NCBI GenBank assembly: GCA_013399895.1
Contig: VXBA01005600.1
Coordinates: 1,728,691 to 1,792,690 of the forward strand
Source: Serilophus lunatus
Taxonomy: Eukaryota > Chordata > Aves > Passeriformes > Eurylaimidae
Length of the DNA stretch: 64,000 nt
Direction: 5' to 3'
Shown here: positions 52,965 to 62,670 of the stretch, in pieces
Position numbering within the stretch: position 1 is the first letter of the stretch
How the letters are laid out: each line of letters opens with the position of its first letter
Notes under the pieces: generated by a model
Seen by the model: the letters and a program-made list of their open reading frames with translations, nothing else
Database searches by the model: none
Told to the model about the DNA's origin: nothing
Translations under genes and position numbers: made by a program

Positions 52965-53404
52965 AGTATCAGAAGAAGTCTTCTAAAAAGCACAATTTAC
53001 AGCAAAAGAGCACAGCTCCAGAAGGAAAAAGAAAGGGTCAGGGGGCACGGAGGCTGAGGTCAGCTTCAGCAGACCTGTGCCAAAGTGCAAGTGTGCCACA
53101 GATCTATTCCCTGCACCCAGCACAGCCTCTGACAGTGAAAAGACACAGCTATCGGCAAGCTGTGCCCACCAGCCTGCTCCCAGACAACAGCCTGGAGGAC
53201 CAAAGCAATGAGGGGAAAGCTAATCCCTGCTCTTCTGCAACAGGAGTTGTTTCAGGACTGAAAAGCAGCAGCTTTCTTGTCACGAGGTTCTCCCTCAGGG
53301 ATCCCATGGGAGACCTCTGGAGAAAGAATGTACAGTGCTTTCTTGATCCAAAGTGGACAGAGAATCTGTGGCCTGAGTGTCTTACCCTTGAATCAGCCCT
53401 TTGA
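52965..53404 (+). CDS. candidate terminal exon, unrecognised gene
   Basis: An open segment of about 146 codons ends at TGA 53402-53404. It is preceded by a textbook splice acceptor: a pyrimidine-rich tract from 52930 ending TCACCCTCAG at 52964. The open frame extends a little upstream, but that part is the pyrimidine tract itself. Codon choice downstream looks coding (CTG, CAG, GTG, AGC and AAG preferred). The predicted peptide is polar and low in structure: a basic start (KKSSKK, KRKGQGARRLRS), serine and glutamine stretches, and a tryptophan-containing end (DLWRKN, ENLWPEC). As an exon it would begin in phase 1. I recognise no domain and found no upstream partner exon. It could still be a chance frame in a GC-richer patch, since windows this size can hold one or two random frames near 160 codons. 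Confidence 0.3.
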
Positions 53405-56349
53405 ATCAGGGCTGGCTGATGGTCCAGCCATAAGAATCCATTGCTGAGAGGTCCTTAAAACCAAGCAGTGATAACTATCAGCGTAAAAGTTGTATTTTTG
53501 GTGCCAGCTGATTGAGGTAGATTACTTTTGAGACCTCAGGTGTATTTTTAATAACTTACAGAGGCATCCTTCATACAGAAAATAATAAGCAAAACTTCTA
53601 CTGGTTTCAGGAGGAACAGATTCTTGCCTTCCACCTCTCACACTCCACAAATGTACCACCGTGTTTACTTCAGGGCCCTCAGGAAACCCTGCAACAACAG
53701 TGCCAATCTTGAATTGTAGAGCTTCTCCACCTCAGCGCTATTCCATGGAGTTAATACCTCCTTCTGCTCCTTCTCTCAGCTGCTCTGAACAAGAAAATTT
53801 TCCCTGGATTTGAAACTCTATCTTCACCTCTTATTTCACTGCATTAATTGTTAATTTTCCATATTTTACCTCTTTTTTTTAAGGTGACATTAAAGTTGAT
53901 AGTTAAAAAATGCCACATACCCCATGAATTTCACCTATTTGTTGTAGCTGGGGATTGTATAGACTGAATGCTAAATCTGCCACAGACATTCTTTTGTCAT
54001 TGGGATTGTTTTTCATCTGCACTTGACTTACATAAACAATGTGCAATTCACAAGAAACAGAAAAGCTGGACACTCCTGACACATTCTGTAACCACTTGGC
54101 TCTATGGAAATGCTTTTATTTCAAGTAGTTGATAGAAGAAACCTTCCTAACTTTGAAGGGGGCTTTATTGCATTGATGAGAGAGAGGGAGAGAGATTGTC
54201 AAATCCCTTTTTTAAAGTTAACTGTAAAGTTTTAATTAGGTCCTCTGAACAAGGATTCTGCGATGCTTTATGTTTAATAAAAGTTAGCAATAGTACACGA
54301 TCCACTGACTTCCATCATTAACTTCAGTTGACAAAGGCCAACACAACTCTTTTCTTTGTAACTTTGTAACCATTTACGTTTGAGGTGAAGATGTTAATAT
54401 GGAAATTTTGTGAGCTGGGAACGACTACGAACTCTATCACTGTAATTTATGACCTTTCATCTGAGGCCAAATGTAAAGGCAATTGCAATTGTTCTATATC
54501 TCAAGGCCAGCACATGGCAGATGTGTGAAATTTGGAGTGCTAGACATAAACTTTTATTACCAAATTATAAATAATTTCTACCACTTACAATGTTCACCTT
54601 TCAAGTTCATCTTGATTAAAACACAAGGGCAGCATCTCACTGATCTCCATGAGTTACACGGCTGAAAAAGCTGTCAGAGTACACCAGGAAAGGATAAAGC
54701 AATGCGGTGTTTTAAAGAATCTACTGATAACCAGGTACACAAATGTTGTAGATCAAAATTCTTTTTCATCTGATGACAAACAAACAAACAAGAATCATTA
54801 CCCAGTGACACCTGAGCTCTATTTTTGCTCTTGAAGCTTTGGAATCCTGAATGAGCCCACTGAATGTGGATTATTTAAATTCTTGGAAGACTACCTTAGT
54901 GAAGTCACTGTGGTTTTTTTCACTCAGGAAATAACACATTCTATGTTGTCTAATAACAGAGATGATGACAATCTTCCTGAAAGTACCAGTTCCAAGTGCA
55001 AGTCACACTACCCCAAGTGCTCAGCAACCTATGCCTTCCTGCAAGAAGGTGAATTGGCCTCTAGGAACAACATGTGAGACTGTTTTGCGACCTATGGCAA
55101 ACCAAGGATATTTACCTAAAATTTGGGCTCATAACTTGGTCTCAAAGTATCAAAATGAGGGACTAATGCCAGAAAAATCTGACAACCTCAATCTCCATGA
55201 TTCAAATTAAATGTGTTTGTGAGGTTAATAGCCTAGGAAAGTAGAAGGATTTTGTTGACTGACAGCAGACAACCAAAGTTGAGCAGAAGGCAAAACAGCT
55301 CATCAGGTTCTAACAGCTAAAAAAAACAAACAAAACCCCCACAAGCTCTGAAGACAAAGTCATAAGGAATAAAACAAAGAGGAAGGCTCACAAAACACAA
55401 AACATCCTTGTTTGGACTTGCAAAATTTCCATGCAAATTTACCAGCCCAGGCATGAAAATTCTATTTACCCAATCTTTATACTGGAGGTCAGTAACAATG
55501 AAAACCAGAATATTTCCTTATCAAAACATTACACACTGAAGTCAGGCAGCCAAATAAAACTTTGCAAGCCTGCTCCCCAGAGTAACTGTTTTATGTTCCT
55601 TTTCTGCTTCAAGTACTAGATATAATCAAGCACAGTTGGATGCTCCTGATTAACATGGTGGTTGCCTGGAAACACAGGCACAACATGGCCCAACTTTCCT
55701 GTCTGTGCCTGTGCTTGAACTCTGGGGCAGGCAGGTGAATAAGGTCGGGTTTGCAGCCCTCACTTCTTAAAAGCCTTTTAGTCCAAGCTTTGGGGAGAAA
55801 ATTGTTACTGGTCACGTGTTCGAAAAGAGAAGATAAATAATCCTGGAAGGAAGCGAGACTACAGATCTGTGTCCTGAAAAGCCATGGTGCATTTTCTTTG
55901 TATCATGAGAATTGAGAGTTTTGGTAAGGTACTAAATCAATAATGGAAAAATTAAAAAAGCACCAACACACAACTAGTCCAGAGGGTTTCACAGATTATT
56001 AACTCCTGCCACAGTACTAAATCCCTTTTAAAAAAAGGTTTATTCCAGACATCAGGAGATAGCTGGAGGAAAGGCGAGGGGGGGAACCAAACAGGTGAGA
56101 AGATAGGGAGAAATAGATGAGTTCATCTTCTTGTGCCACATTCTTCCCAGGTAACATTTGGGAAAAACCCCAAAAACTGTTGATTTCTGTGCTCACTGAT
56201 TCCTCCAAGAAATGAGCTGAGCAGCACCTCCGTGCCTGGCCCTGGGCAGGACACCTGCCAGGTGCCCACCGTGTCTCCCATAGAGCCAACACGAGATCAT
56301 TTGGGAATGAATAGGATCTCCACAGAGCAGAACACAATTACATACAGAA
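53405..56349. other. intergenic DNA, no gene seen
   Basis: No supportable exon was found. The overlapping frames at 54883-55210 show no domain or splice context. The stretch at 54230-54500 is a possible conserved non-coding element by eye. A short A/C-rich tract occurs at 55318-55341. Confidence 0.55.
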
Positions 56350-56548
56350 TCACATTGGGTAGCAGGAGGAATTTCTTCCGGGAAAGGGTGATTAGACGTT
56401 GGAAGGCGCTGCCCAAGGAGGTGGTGGATTCCCTGTCCGTGCAAGTGTTTAAGGAAAGACTGGACATGGCACTTAAGTCTGGTTCACATGGTGGTGTTGG
56501 GTCACGGGCTGGATGTGACTTCAGATGCCTTTTCCAACTGATTTAGTC
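56350..56548 (+). mobile_element. CR1 LINE 3' end
   Basis: The conceptual frame reads RRNFFRERVIRRWKALP then KEVVDSLSVQVFKERL, the well-known last stretch of CR1 ORF2. The 3' untranslated tail follows, ending 'gccttttccaactgattt' near 56545. The copy is severely 5'-truncated. It lies only about 200 bases upstream of the LSM6 CpG island. Confidence 0.85.
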
Positions 56549-56599
56549 CTGTGATTTTTTTTTTCATAAGAAATCTAATTCCTACATAGATTTCTCTCC

Positions 56600-56740
56600 A
56601 TAAAAACAAAACAAACAACAACAAAAAAAAACCCCAAACAACCCAACAGGTGGGGCGCTATTTTGCGCGGAACCTTAAGCAAGACAAAAAAACCCCCAAA
56701 ACTACCCCAAAACCCCCCCACACACCTCCGCGAACACACC
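56600..56740. repeat. A/C-rich low-complexity tract
   Basis: Two A/C-rich blocks (about 56605-56648 and 56685-56740) flank a short unique stretch that includes GGCGCTATTTTGCGCGGAAC (56654-56673), which resembles an E2F-type site on the minus strand. The second block grades into the CpG island. Confidence 0.7.
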
Positions 56741-56839
56741 GGCGCTCAGGTCGCGCACCGCCCGCCGCATCCCAGGGGCGGCGCCCCTCGCATCCCTCCC
56801 GGCTCTTCCCGCGCCAGGAGCGGGGCGGAGCGGGGCCAT

Positions 56840-56880
56840 CCCGCCCCAAATCCCCGTTTCCCCGCCCCAAATCCCCGTTT
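56840..56880. repeat. 21-base tandem repeat at gap edge
   Basis: CCCGCCCCAAATCCCCGTTT occurs at 56840-56859 and again at 56861-56880, a period of 21. The second copy ends exactly where the run of N begins, so the array may continue into the gap and may be why assembly failed there. Confidence 0.85.
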
Positions 56881-57160
56881 NNNNNNNNNNNNNNNNNNNN
56901 NNNNNNNNNNNNNNNNNNNNNNNNNNNNNNNNNNNNNNNNNNNNNNNNNNNNNNNNNNNNNNNNNNNNNNNNNNNNNNNNNNNNNNNNNNNNNNNNNNNN
57001 NNNNNNNNNNNNNNNNNNNNNNNNNNNNNNNNNNNNNNNNNNNNNNNNNNNNNNNNNNNNNNNNNNNNNNNNNNNNNNNNNNNNNNNNNNNNNNNNNNNN
57101 NNNNNNNNNNNNNNNNNNNNNNNNNNNNNNNNNNNNNNNNNNNNNNNNNNNNNNNNNNNN
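56881..57160. other. assembly gap (280 N)
   Basis: There are 280 consecutive unresolved bases inside the CpG island. Any frame drawn through it is meaningless. The true gap length may differ. Confidence 0.98.
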
Positions 57161-57290
57161 TGGCGGCTGGAGCGGCCCGGCGCGGGAGGGAGGGATGCTC
57201 GGGACCGGGGATGTGCCTGTGTGCACGGCGGGTTTGGGACGGTATCGGGAGCGTGGCGCTTGACCGGGTGTTTTTCCCCCGCCTTGTCAG

Positions 57291-57309
57291 CTCGCCAGGG
57301 AAGCTCAGG
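57291..57309 (+). other. LSM6: LSM6 5' UTR, end of leader
   Basis: A good splice acceptor (TTTTTCCCCCGCCTTGTCAG) ends at 57290, so the coding exon probably begins at 57291 and a non-coding first exon lies upstream. That agrees with the usual LSM6 gene plan. The start codon context is AGGATGA, with the favoured purine at -3. Confidence 0.65.
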
Positions 57310-57403
57310 ATGAGTCTGCGGAAGCAAACCCCGAGCGACTTCCTAAAACAAATCATCGGGAGGCCAGTTGTCGTCAAATTAAATTCTGGAGTCGATTATC
57401 GAG
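57310..57403 (+). CDS. LSM6: LSM6 first coding exon (residues 1-31)
   Basis: Translation starts at ATG 57310-57312 with MSLRKQTPSDFLKQII and continues to Asp-Tyr-Arg plus the first base of Gly32. The donor is GAG|GTAAGG at 57404. It encodes the N-terminal helix and the first strands of Sm1. Reading past the donor gives an open frame to 57615 that is only intron read-through. Confidence 0.97.
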
Positions 57404-60400
57404 GTAAGGCCTTCGTCTCGCTCTCACACGGTAAAGTACCTGGCTGTGGTGGCTGGAATAAAGGCATCGATTTTGAAAAGCAAAGCAGTGTGATCCGGAA
57501 TCTTAGAATATATGGGTACGGATCCCAGAATGGTGACATTGGAAGTAGGAAATTGGATCTGGAGAAACCGATGAAACAGGAGGTTAACAGTAGACTCAGG
57601 TCATTATGTCCTTAGGCACAAATGATGCAACTGGAGTCCTGGGATGATTCCCAGTTTCTAAAATGGCATTTGTAAAAATTGCCTGAAGTTACAACTCCTG
57701 AAATGGCCCTTTTCAGTGCTCTGATAGCAATCCTTGCTGGAACTACCCCTTTCTTCACCTTTCTGTTCTCCAATTCCTAGTCTAGATCTCGGTCCACAAA
57801 AGCTTCTCTGAGTTAACTGTGCTGTCAGTCATTTGTCAGTAACTTTCATCCTTTGTGTAACAGCCAGCTTATAGCTGCCTTAGACCCATGTTGGATCAAG
57901 ACTCACAAAGATCAGGAGAAAGCTTAGTGTGGCCTTTGCTCCTTTATTTGAACATTTTGCTCTTCATTTTAACACAGACCAGCAGTTTTATTCCAGAACT
58001 CTTCAGCCTGTCTGTATCCAGGATTATAGATGTTTTTAAGCAGTAAATTAAACTCTTCTGTGCAGTAAAGTGTCCTGGTCCTACTCCTATTGAGATAACA
58101 CAATGAACCAATTTTTGTAGTATCATCCAATCTTAATTAAAACTTCTGTTGTGCCCAATTTATAGAGATTATTCTGTAATAACTTAAACATTATGGTTCT
58201 GCTACAGGTAGATTTACCTCAACTGGCTCAGCTTGGCACTTGTGAGAGGAGACTTGTTTGTACTGTGTCAAGGAATCTTTGTATTGTGTCAGTTTTGAAT
58301 TGCTGTTGTTCACTGACAGGACAAACTGCACCTTCTTATCCCTCCTGTTTGTCTTCAGGGTCACTCAGCTGACAAAATTTGCAGTGTGTCATTTCTTTGA
58401 GAACCACATTGTCTGAGCACCTCGGGTGGGGTTGGTGGCTTAAAAACTTTGCTGCATCTCTGTAAATTCTCTTGCAGAAGAATGTAGAGATTGCTCATTA
58501 AAGTCAATTAAAGCAAGTCATCATTTACCTGAAGGTACATGCAAACCAGATTTGCTCTTTGGTGCACTTCCTATTTATTTTGAGCCCATTGCTCTCTTCC
58601 ACTTTGTAAGATCCATTTGGAAATGCTGTGGGTAAACTACTCAACTTTTGCCTCAACAAAGTTAATTTAATGTGCTTACAGTCAGACCTACCAGGAAATG
58701 AACCATAGTTCCTTATTTGTTACTGGATTCCCCTCTCTTTTCCTTCTATATTTCCCTGTGCTCTCCAACCTTCCTGCTTGATGTGATCTTGTGGTTGAAA
58801 AATCTGTGTACTGTTTTTATCTGAAAAAACATGCATTTGTTTTGTTTTCTGCAGCAAGTGACCAACACTTGTAAAAGCCAAACATTTAAGAAACAGCACC
58901 TCAGGCTTTTGTGGCAGATCTGTCTGGGTTCTCCCCTGGGCTGTGTTGCTGATTTTATGTCTGTGCTCTGAGGCACCATGCACACAAAGGTGGCCTAATG
59001 CAAGGGTTGATGTGCAGCTGTGAAATGTCTTGATTCATAGCCAAGTGCTGCACATGCCCTGGGAAAGTCATCAGTGGTGTATTCATGTCCAATTTCTGTG
59101 TGTAGAGGTGGATTTCTACATTAAAACATCCCTACACACCGATAAAACAGGTAAAATGCTGGCCAGGAAGGGCAGAGACACAATATTGGATGCCATTAGT
59201 GGCCTAAGAGTAAACTCAAAGAAAAGGAGGAAGAGAATGAAACAGCCAGGAATGCACTCTAGGAACAAAAGAGTTGGGAAACTTTGCACATACGGCCTAC
59301 TGAGTGGTAGCTTACATAAATCCAAACAGTCCGATTCTAATTTTGGGCAAACATTTTTGTTTTCTGTTATTGCGTGGAGCACTCAGGATTACTGGGGTGG
59401 GAAAGAGTTCTGACTTTGGTTTGGATGTTTTGGTGCATTTATTGATGCACTTTGAGACCAGTCAGTTTTTCCTATGCCTGTGAAAAGAGAGGAAAGAAAA
59501 ACAGGAAAATAATCTCTAAACCATGATATTCCTTATTATTAAATGGATGATTCTGCAGTAACACTTCTGAAAAATGAGAATGTGTTCTAGAGGAGGATTC
59601 TCAAACTGCAGTTTTCTCCCTCTCTCCAGGTAAATCCAATATACTCTATTCCAAATTTTACTGCCAGGTAAATAACTAGGTGTTTTTCAAAGAGAGAAAA
59701 TCATTACCTTAATAGTCTTGTATGTGCATACAGGGATGAAGTCAGGAAAACACACATGCAAGAGGGAGATAAAACAGCTTGTAGAAAGCTGCATTAATTA
59801 TGTGCACAATGAACAAGTCAGATTGCCTTCTGTGGGCAACTCTTTGCTTCTGTTAATCCCCACATTTCAGTTCTTTACACAAGTGATCTGTTGGTCAGAT
59901 GAGCTAAATGTATAGATGGCCATGGTTCTGATCTTGAGGGTGGGTGTAGACACAGGGGAGCAATTTCTGAATGAAAAAATGCCACCATGCTGCCAGCACT
60001 TGGGAAGTACTGTGTGAACAAGGTACAGCCTTCAACAGGGGCTGTGAAGTGAGAACATAAATGCCTGTCCAAAATAAGTGCTACTAAAATGCATATTTTC
60101 CTGATCAAAAGACCCATCTGATATTACAAATAGCAGAGATTTTTTTCTTTAGCTGCATTATCTAAACAGTGAAATTCTATTTTTGTAGGAAGATTTCAGT
60201 GCCGTTCAAAAGCCCTTTGTCTGCTGAAAAATACATGGAATTTTGTTTACATCAAAACAGACTTGCAGCCAGTGTTCTAGATCTGTAACCAGAAGACAAA
60301 TATGAAAAAATGTGTATGGTGCCCTGTGTTAAAAGGGTTGTGTTTCAGCTGCATCCTTCACAGGGTTTGGTGATAACTCAATTTACATAGCCTTGCCCTT

Positions 60401-62453
60401 AGGTTATCCAGATGCACTTGGGTGTCACAGGTTCTTTGTAGATGTGTGGCTTAAAACACAGGTGGGAAGGGAGAACTGAAAGTGTCAAAGTGCATAGTCC
60501 ATCTTTTGAAAGTCATGCCTCAATGACTTTTTTTTACCCCCACAACTCTTATCAACTCTGTATCAACTGATACCCTTGCTACCAGAAAGTCTGGGGTGCC
60601 TCTCTCACAGCTAAATTCTTGGAAGAACACATCTGGCCAAGCTTGGGCTCTTGGTTTGTTATGAAGATACAGGGTTGGGGTTTTTTCCTGCACTATTCAA
60701 AACACGCTGCATTTTTGTTTATTTTAAGACAAGTTTAAGCTGATTCTCTTGTCACTGTTTTCAGGTGTCCTGGCTTGCCTGGATGGGTATATGAATATAG
60801 CTCTGGAACAGACTGAAGAATATGTAAATGGACAACTAAAGAACAAGTATGGGGACGCATTTATCCGAGGGAATAATGGTAATTCCTACTCCTTCTGCTA
60901 TTGCTCATTAAAAAGTGACATTTTTATATTTACTTCTGAATTTCAGGAGTGGCTGAGGTGTTGAATAAGCTGCCTGCAAGAATAGTAATTTTAGGCCCTC
61001 CTGGAAACCTTAACATATTTATTTTTTACTGTTTTACTTTCCAGGGTTTTGTGTGTTTCTGCATCCCCGTGGCCCTTTTTGCCTCTGAACTTCAAGTTCA
61101 TCTAAAGAAGCACCTTCTTTTCTATCCTTTCTCAGAGCTTATTTTCTATCACTTGACAGGCTTACCCTTTGCACTTACTGCTTGCTTAGTTGGCCTCTGC
61201 ACCACAGAAGTTTGTGTTTTGCTAGGCAAGCTACTGCATAAATTTGTGCTACACTGCAGATATTACTGTAACTAATATTTTCTGGTGAGAAGATATTGTC
61301 CAGAACTGAATGGATGTTTCTCATTAGTACTAGAGGCTATTTTCATCTTGGAGTAAAGATTTTACCACCAGTCAAGAAAATTACTCATGCTTGACTGTTG
61401 AGCCTTTGAATATCTCCCAGTGCAGTAGGTGGATTTTGGTGCACTTCAAGGACAATCCCAGGCTCCTGAAATGACTCTCTGGTATCAGTTAGGCTGTAAC
61501 AGCAGGATATGCTGGGGAGAAAAGTACCCAAAAATAGAAAAGGTTCACAAGTTGGATGTGAAGAGTCTTGTGGAGAAGGTAAACAAAGCAGAGTTTGACC
61601 AAGTTACTCGAGAGGAAAGTGGAGGTCAGCAAGGATGGAGGGAATGAATAAAAGGAAACAAGGACTGAATCCCATGTTATAAAAAAGAGTCAAAGAGAAT
61701 GTGGCACCCCTGTAAAAGAGCTCATTGGGTGGAGAAATAATCCTTGAAATGAAGCCAAATGGTTTTTGCAAGGCATGTGGACTGTTATGCTAAGGAGTGG
61801 AGTGGCATTACAGCAGGAAAGTCAATTAGGGAAATGATCTATTACGAAAGTCAAAACAAATGGGTGAGAGGCAGCGGGCTGAAGAACAGGCTGAACAAAG
61901 CTGAAGACATCCCAGGTTTAGGAGCAAAGGATCAATATTTCAATATATCAAAGATCCAGAAATAGATATTTATATCACCAGCCATGCAGGTGGAAGATAT
62001 CTGCTGCTTCAGAGCTTATCATTAGCTTTGCCTTAAGTGCTTGGGATTTACAGCTTTTGTTGAAAGATCACAGCATTAGTGTCTGACACCTGTAATTCTG
62101 CTGCTTAGGAACTCTCTCCTGCTCCCCTCAGTAATACTGCAGGGTACTAGCTTTGTTCTTCTGTTCAGCCTCCATCTGCTGGGGTGTAGTTTGGCTGTGA
62201 ATATTAAAAAATACTGAACCAAAGTAATGCATAATGTTTACATTTGATAGCATTTTTTTGAAACCTGGCCTTAAAAGTTTCCTGACGTTGTTCCTGCTGA
62301 ACAGCATTCATTACAGCATCGATTTACAAACCATGGGAATAAGAAGTTTTAAATAAACAGGCTTCTGCACATTATTTACCAAGGCCCTCTTATGTGTGTC
62401 GCTTTCTCTTTTTCACAGTGTTGTACATAAGCACACAGAAGAGGAGGATGTGA
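57310..62453 (+). CDS. LSM6: LSm6, U6 snRNA-associated Sm-like protein (3 coding exons)
   Basis: LSm6 is a small RNA-binding subunit of two heptameric rings. LSm1-7 acts in the cytoplasm on deadenylated mRNA to promote decapping and 5'-3' decay. LSm2-8 acts in the nucleus on the 3' oligo(U) of U6 snRNA. Three coding exons (57310-57403, 60765-60878, 62419-62453) sum to 243 bases, which is 80 codons plus stop and the standard length of vertebrate LSm6. Introns are GT-AG and the phases join exactly (G|GT for Gly32, G|TG for Val70). The Sm fold is complete: an N-terminal helix (about residues 7-16), then Sm1 with Gly32, Asp38 and the DGYMN motif at 38-42, then Sm2 with IRGNN at 65-69 and LYIS at 71-74. 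Asn42 and Arg66-Gly67 are the RNA-contact positions. As far as I can tell the protein equals the near-invariant vertebrate sequence. It is under a CpG-island promoter, in keeping with constitutive expression. Confidence 0.98.
57404..60764 (+). other. LSM6: LSM6 intron (3361 bases)
   Basis: This GT-AG intron starts GTAAGG and ends with the pyrimidine-rich TCACTGTTTTCAG. No transposon or nested gene was recognised. The 127-codon plus-strand frame at 59030-59413 and its antisense counterpart look like chance. A sequence near 59597 (TTCTCAAACTGCAG) faintly resembles a hAT terminal repeat, but no partner end was found. Confidence 0.9.
60765..60878 (+). CDS. LSM6: LSM6 second coding exon (residues 32-69)
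   Basis: The exon begins GTGTCCTGG after the acceptor at 60764 and ends GGGAATAATG before the donor GTAATT at 60879. It encodes the end of Sm1 (VLACLDGYMN), the variable linker (about residues 46-62) and the start of Sm2 (AFIRGNN). Length is 114 bases. Confidence 0.97.
60879..62418 (+). other. LSM6: LSM6 last intron (1540 bases)
   Basis: This GT-AG intron begins GTAATT and ends CTCTTTTTCACAG. Several open frames (60949-61275, 61429-61647, 61759-61965) have no recognisable domain and are treated as chance. No transposon was recognised. Confidence 0.9.
62419..62453 (+). CDS. LSM6: LSM6 last coding exon (residues 70-80)
   Basis: This 35-base exon is too short for simple ORF finding. It completes Val70 and encodes LYISTQKRRM followed by TGA at 62451-62453. 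It supplies the last Sm2 strand and the basic C-terminus. Confidence 0.97.
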
Positions 62454-62569
62454 AGATGCCAGAAGGAGGCTGTTTTGTACTTGTGAACCTCTTTGAAGTG
62501 ATGAGCCTTATTTGATTTGTAGTTCATAATCCACAGGTGAAATACACAAGTGTTTAAATATTTTTTTTA

Positions 62570-62575
62570 AATAAA
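62570..62575 (+). terminator. LSM6: polyadenylation signal AATAAA (proximal)
   Basis: A canonical AATAAA lies about 117 bases after the stop codon. T-rich and GT-rich sequence follows at about 62600-62628, as expected of a downstream element. Confidence 0.7.
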
Positions 62576-62645
62576 TGTAAACCATTGTAAACTTCCTGAA
62601 CATTTTTGTTTCAAAGCACTGCTGTGTTCCACTGTACAGAGAGAA

Positions 62646-62651
62646 AATAAA
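62646..62651 (+). terminator. LSM6: polyadenylation signal AATAAA (distal)
   Basis: A second canonical AATAAA lies 76 bases beyond the first, within the run GAAAATAAAAGC. Two signals suggest alternative 3' ends of about 0.14 and 0.22 kb. Confidence 0.7.
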
Positions 62652-62670
62652 AGCATGTAATAGTGCCACA

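Larger units (their letters stand above)
56740..57309. promoter_or_regulatory. LSM6: CpG island, LSM6 promoter region
   Basis: Both sides of the assembly gap are very rich in C+G with many CpG dinucleotides, in sharp contrast to the CpG-poor DNA elsewhere. The island ends just before the LSM6 start codon, the usual layout for a housekeeping gene. The transcription start and any non-coding first exon probably lie inside the gap or in 57161-57270. No TATA box is visible. Confidence 0.8.
62454..62670 (+). other. LSM6: LSM6 3' UTR
   Basis: The untranslated tail runs from the stop codon to about 15-25 bases beyond the second polyadenylation signal. The first half is AT-rich with a T run near 62561-62568. 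The exact cleavage site cannot be fixed from sequence alone. Confidence 0.75.

Noticed and set aside
56017..56546. Frames of 83-106 codons on both strands
   Set aside because: The plus frame is the CR1 ORF2 tail; the minus frames are its shadow.
56650..57615. 321-codon plus-strand frame and its antisense counterparts
   Set aside because: They run through 280 unresolved bases; the only real part is the LSM6 exon at 57310-57403.
59030..59413. 127-codon frame inside the LSM6 intron
   Set aside because: No domain, no splice logic and no retroposon signs; treated as chance.
59590..59615. hAT-like terminal repeat
   Set aside because: One short end only; no partner end or internal similarity found.
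60949..61275. 108-codon frame after the second LSM6 coding exon
   Set aside because: It starts inside the intron, beyond a good GT donor, and encodes nothing recognisable.
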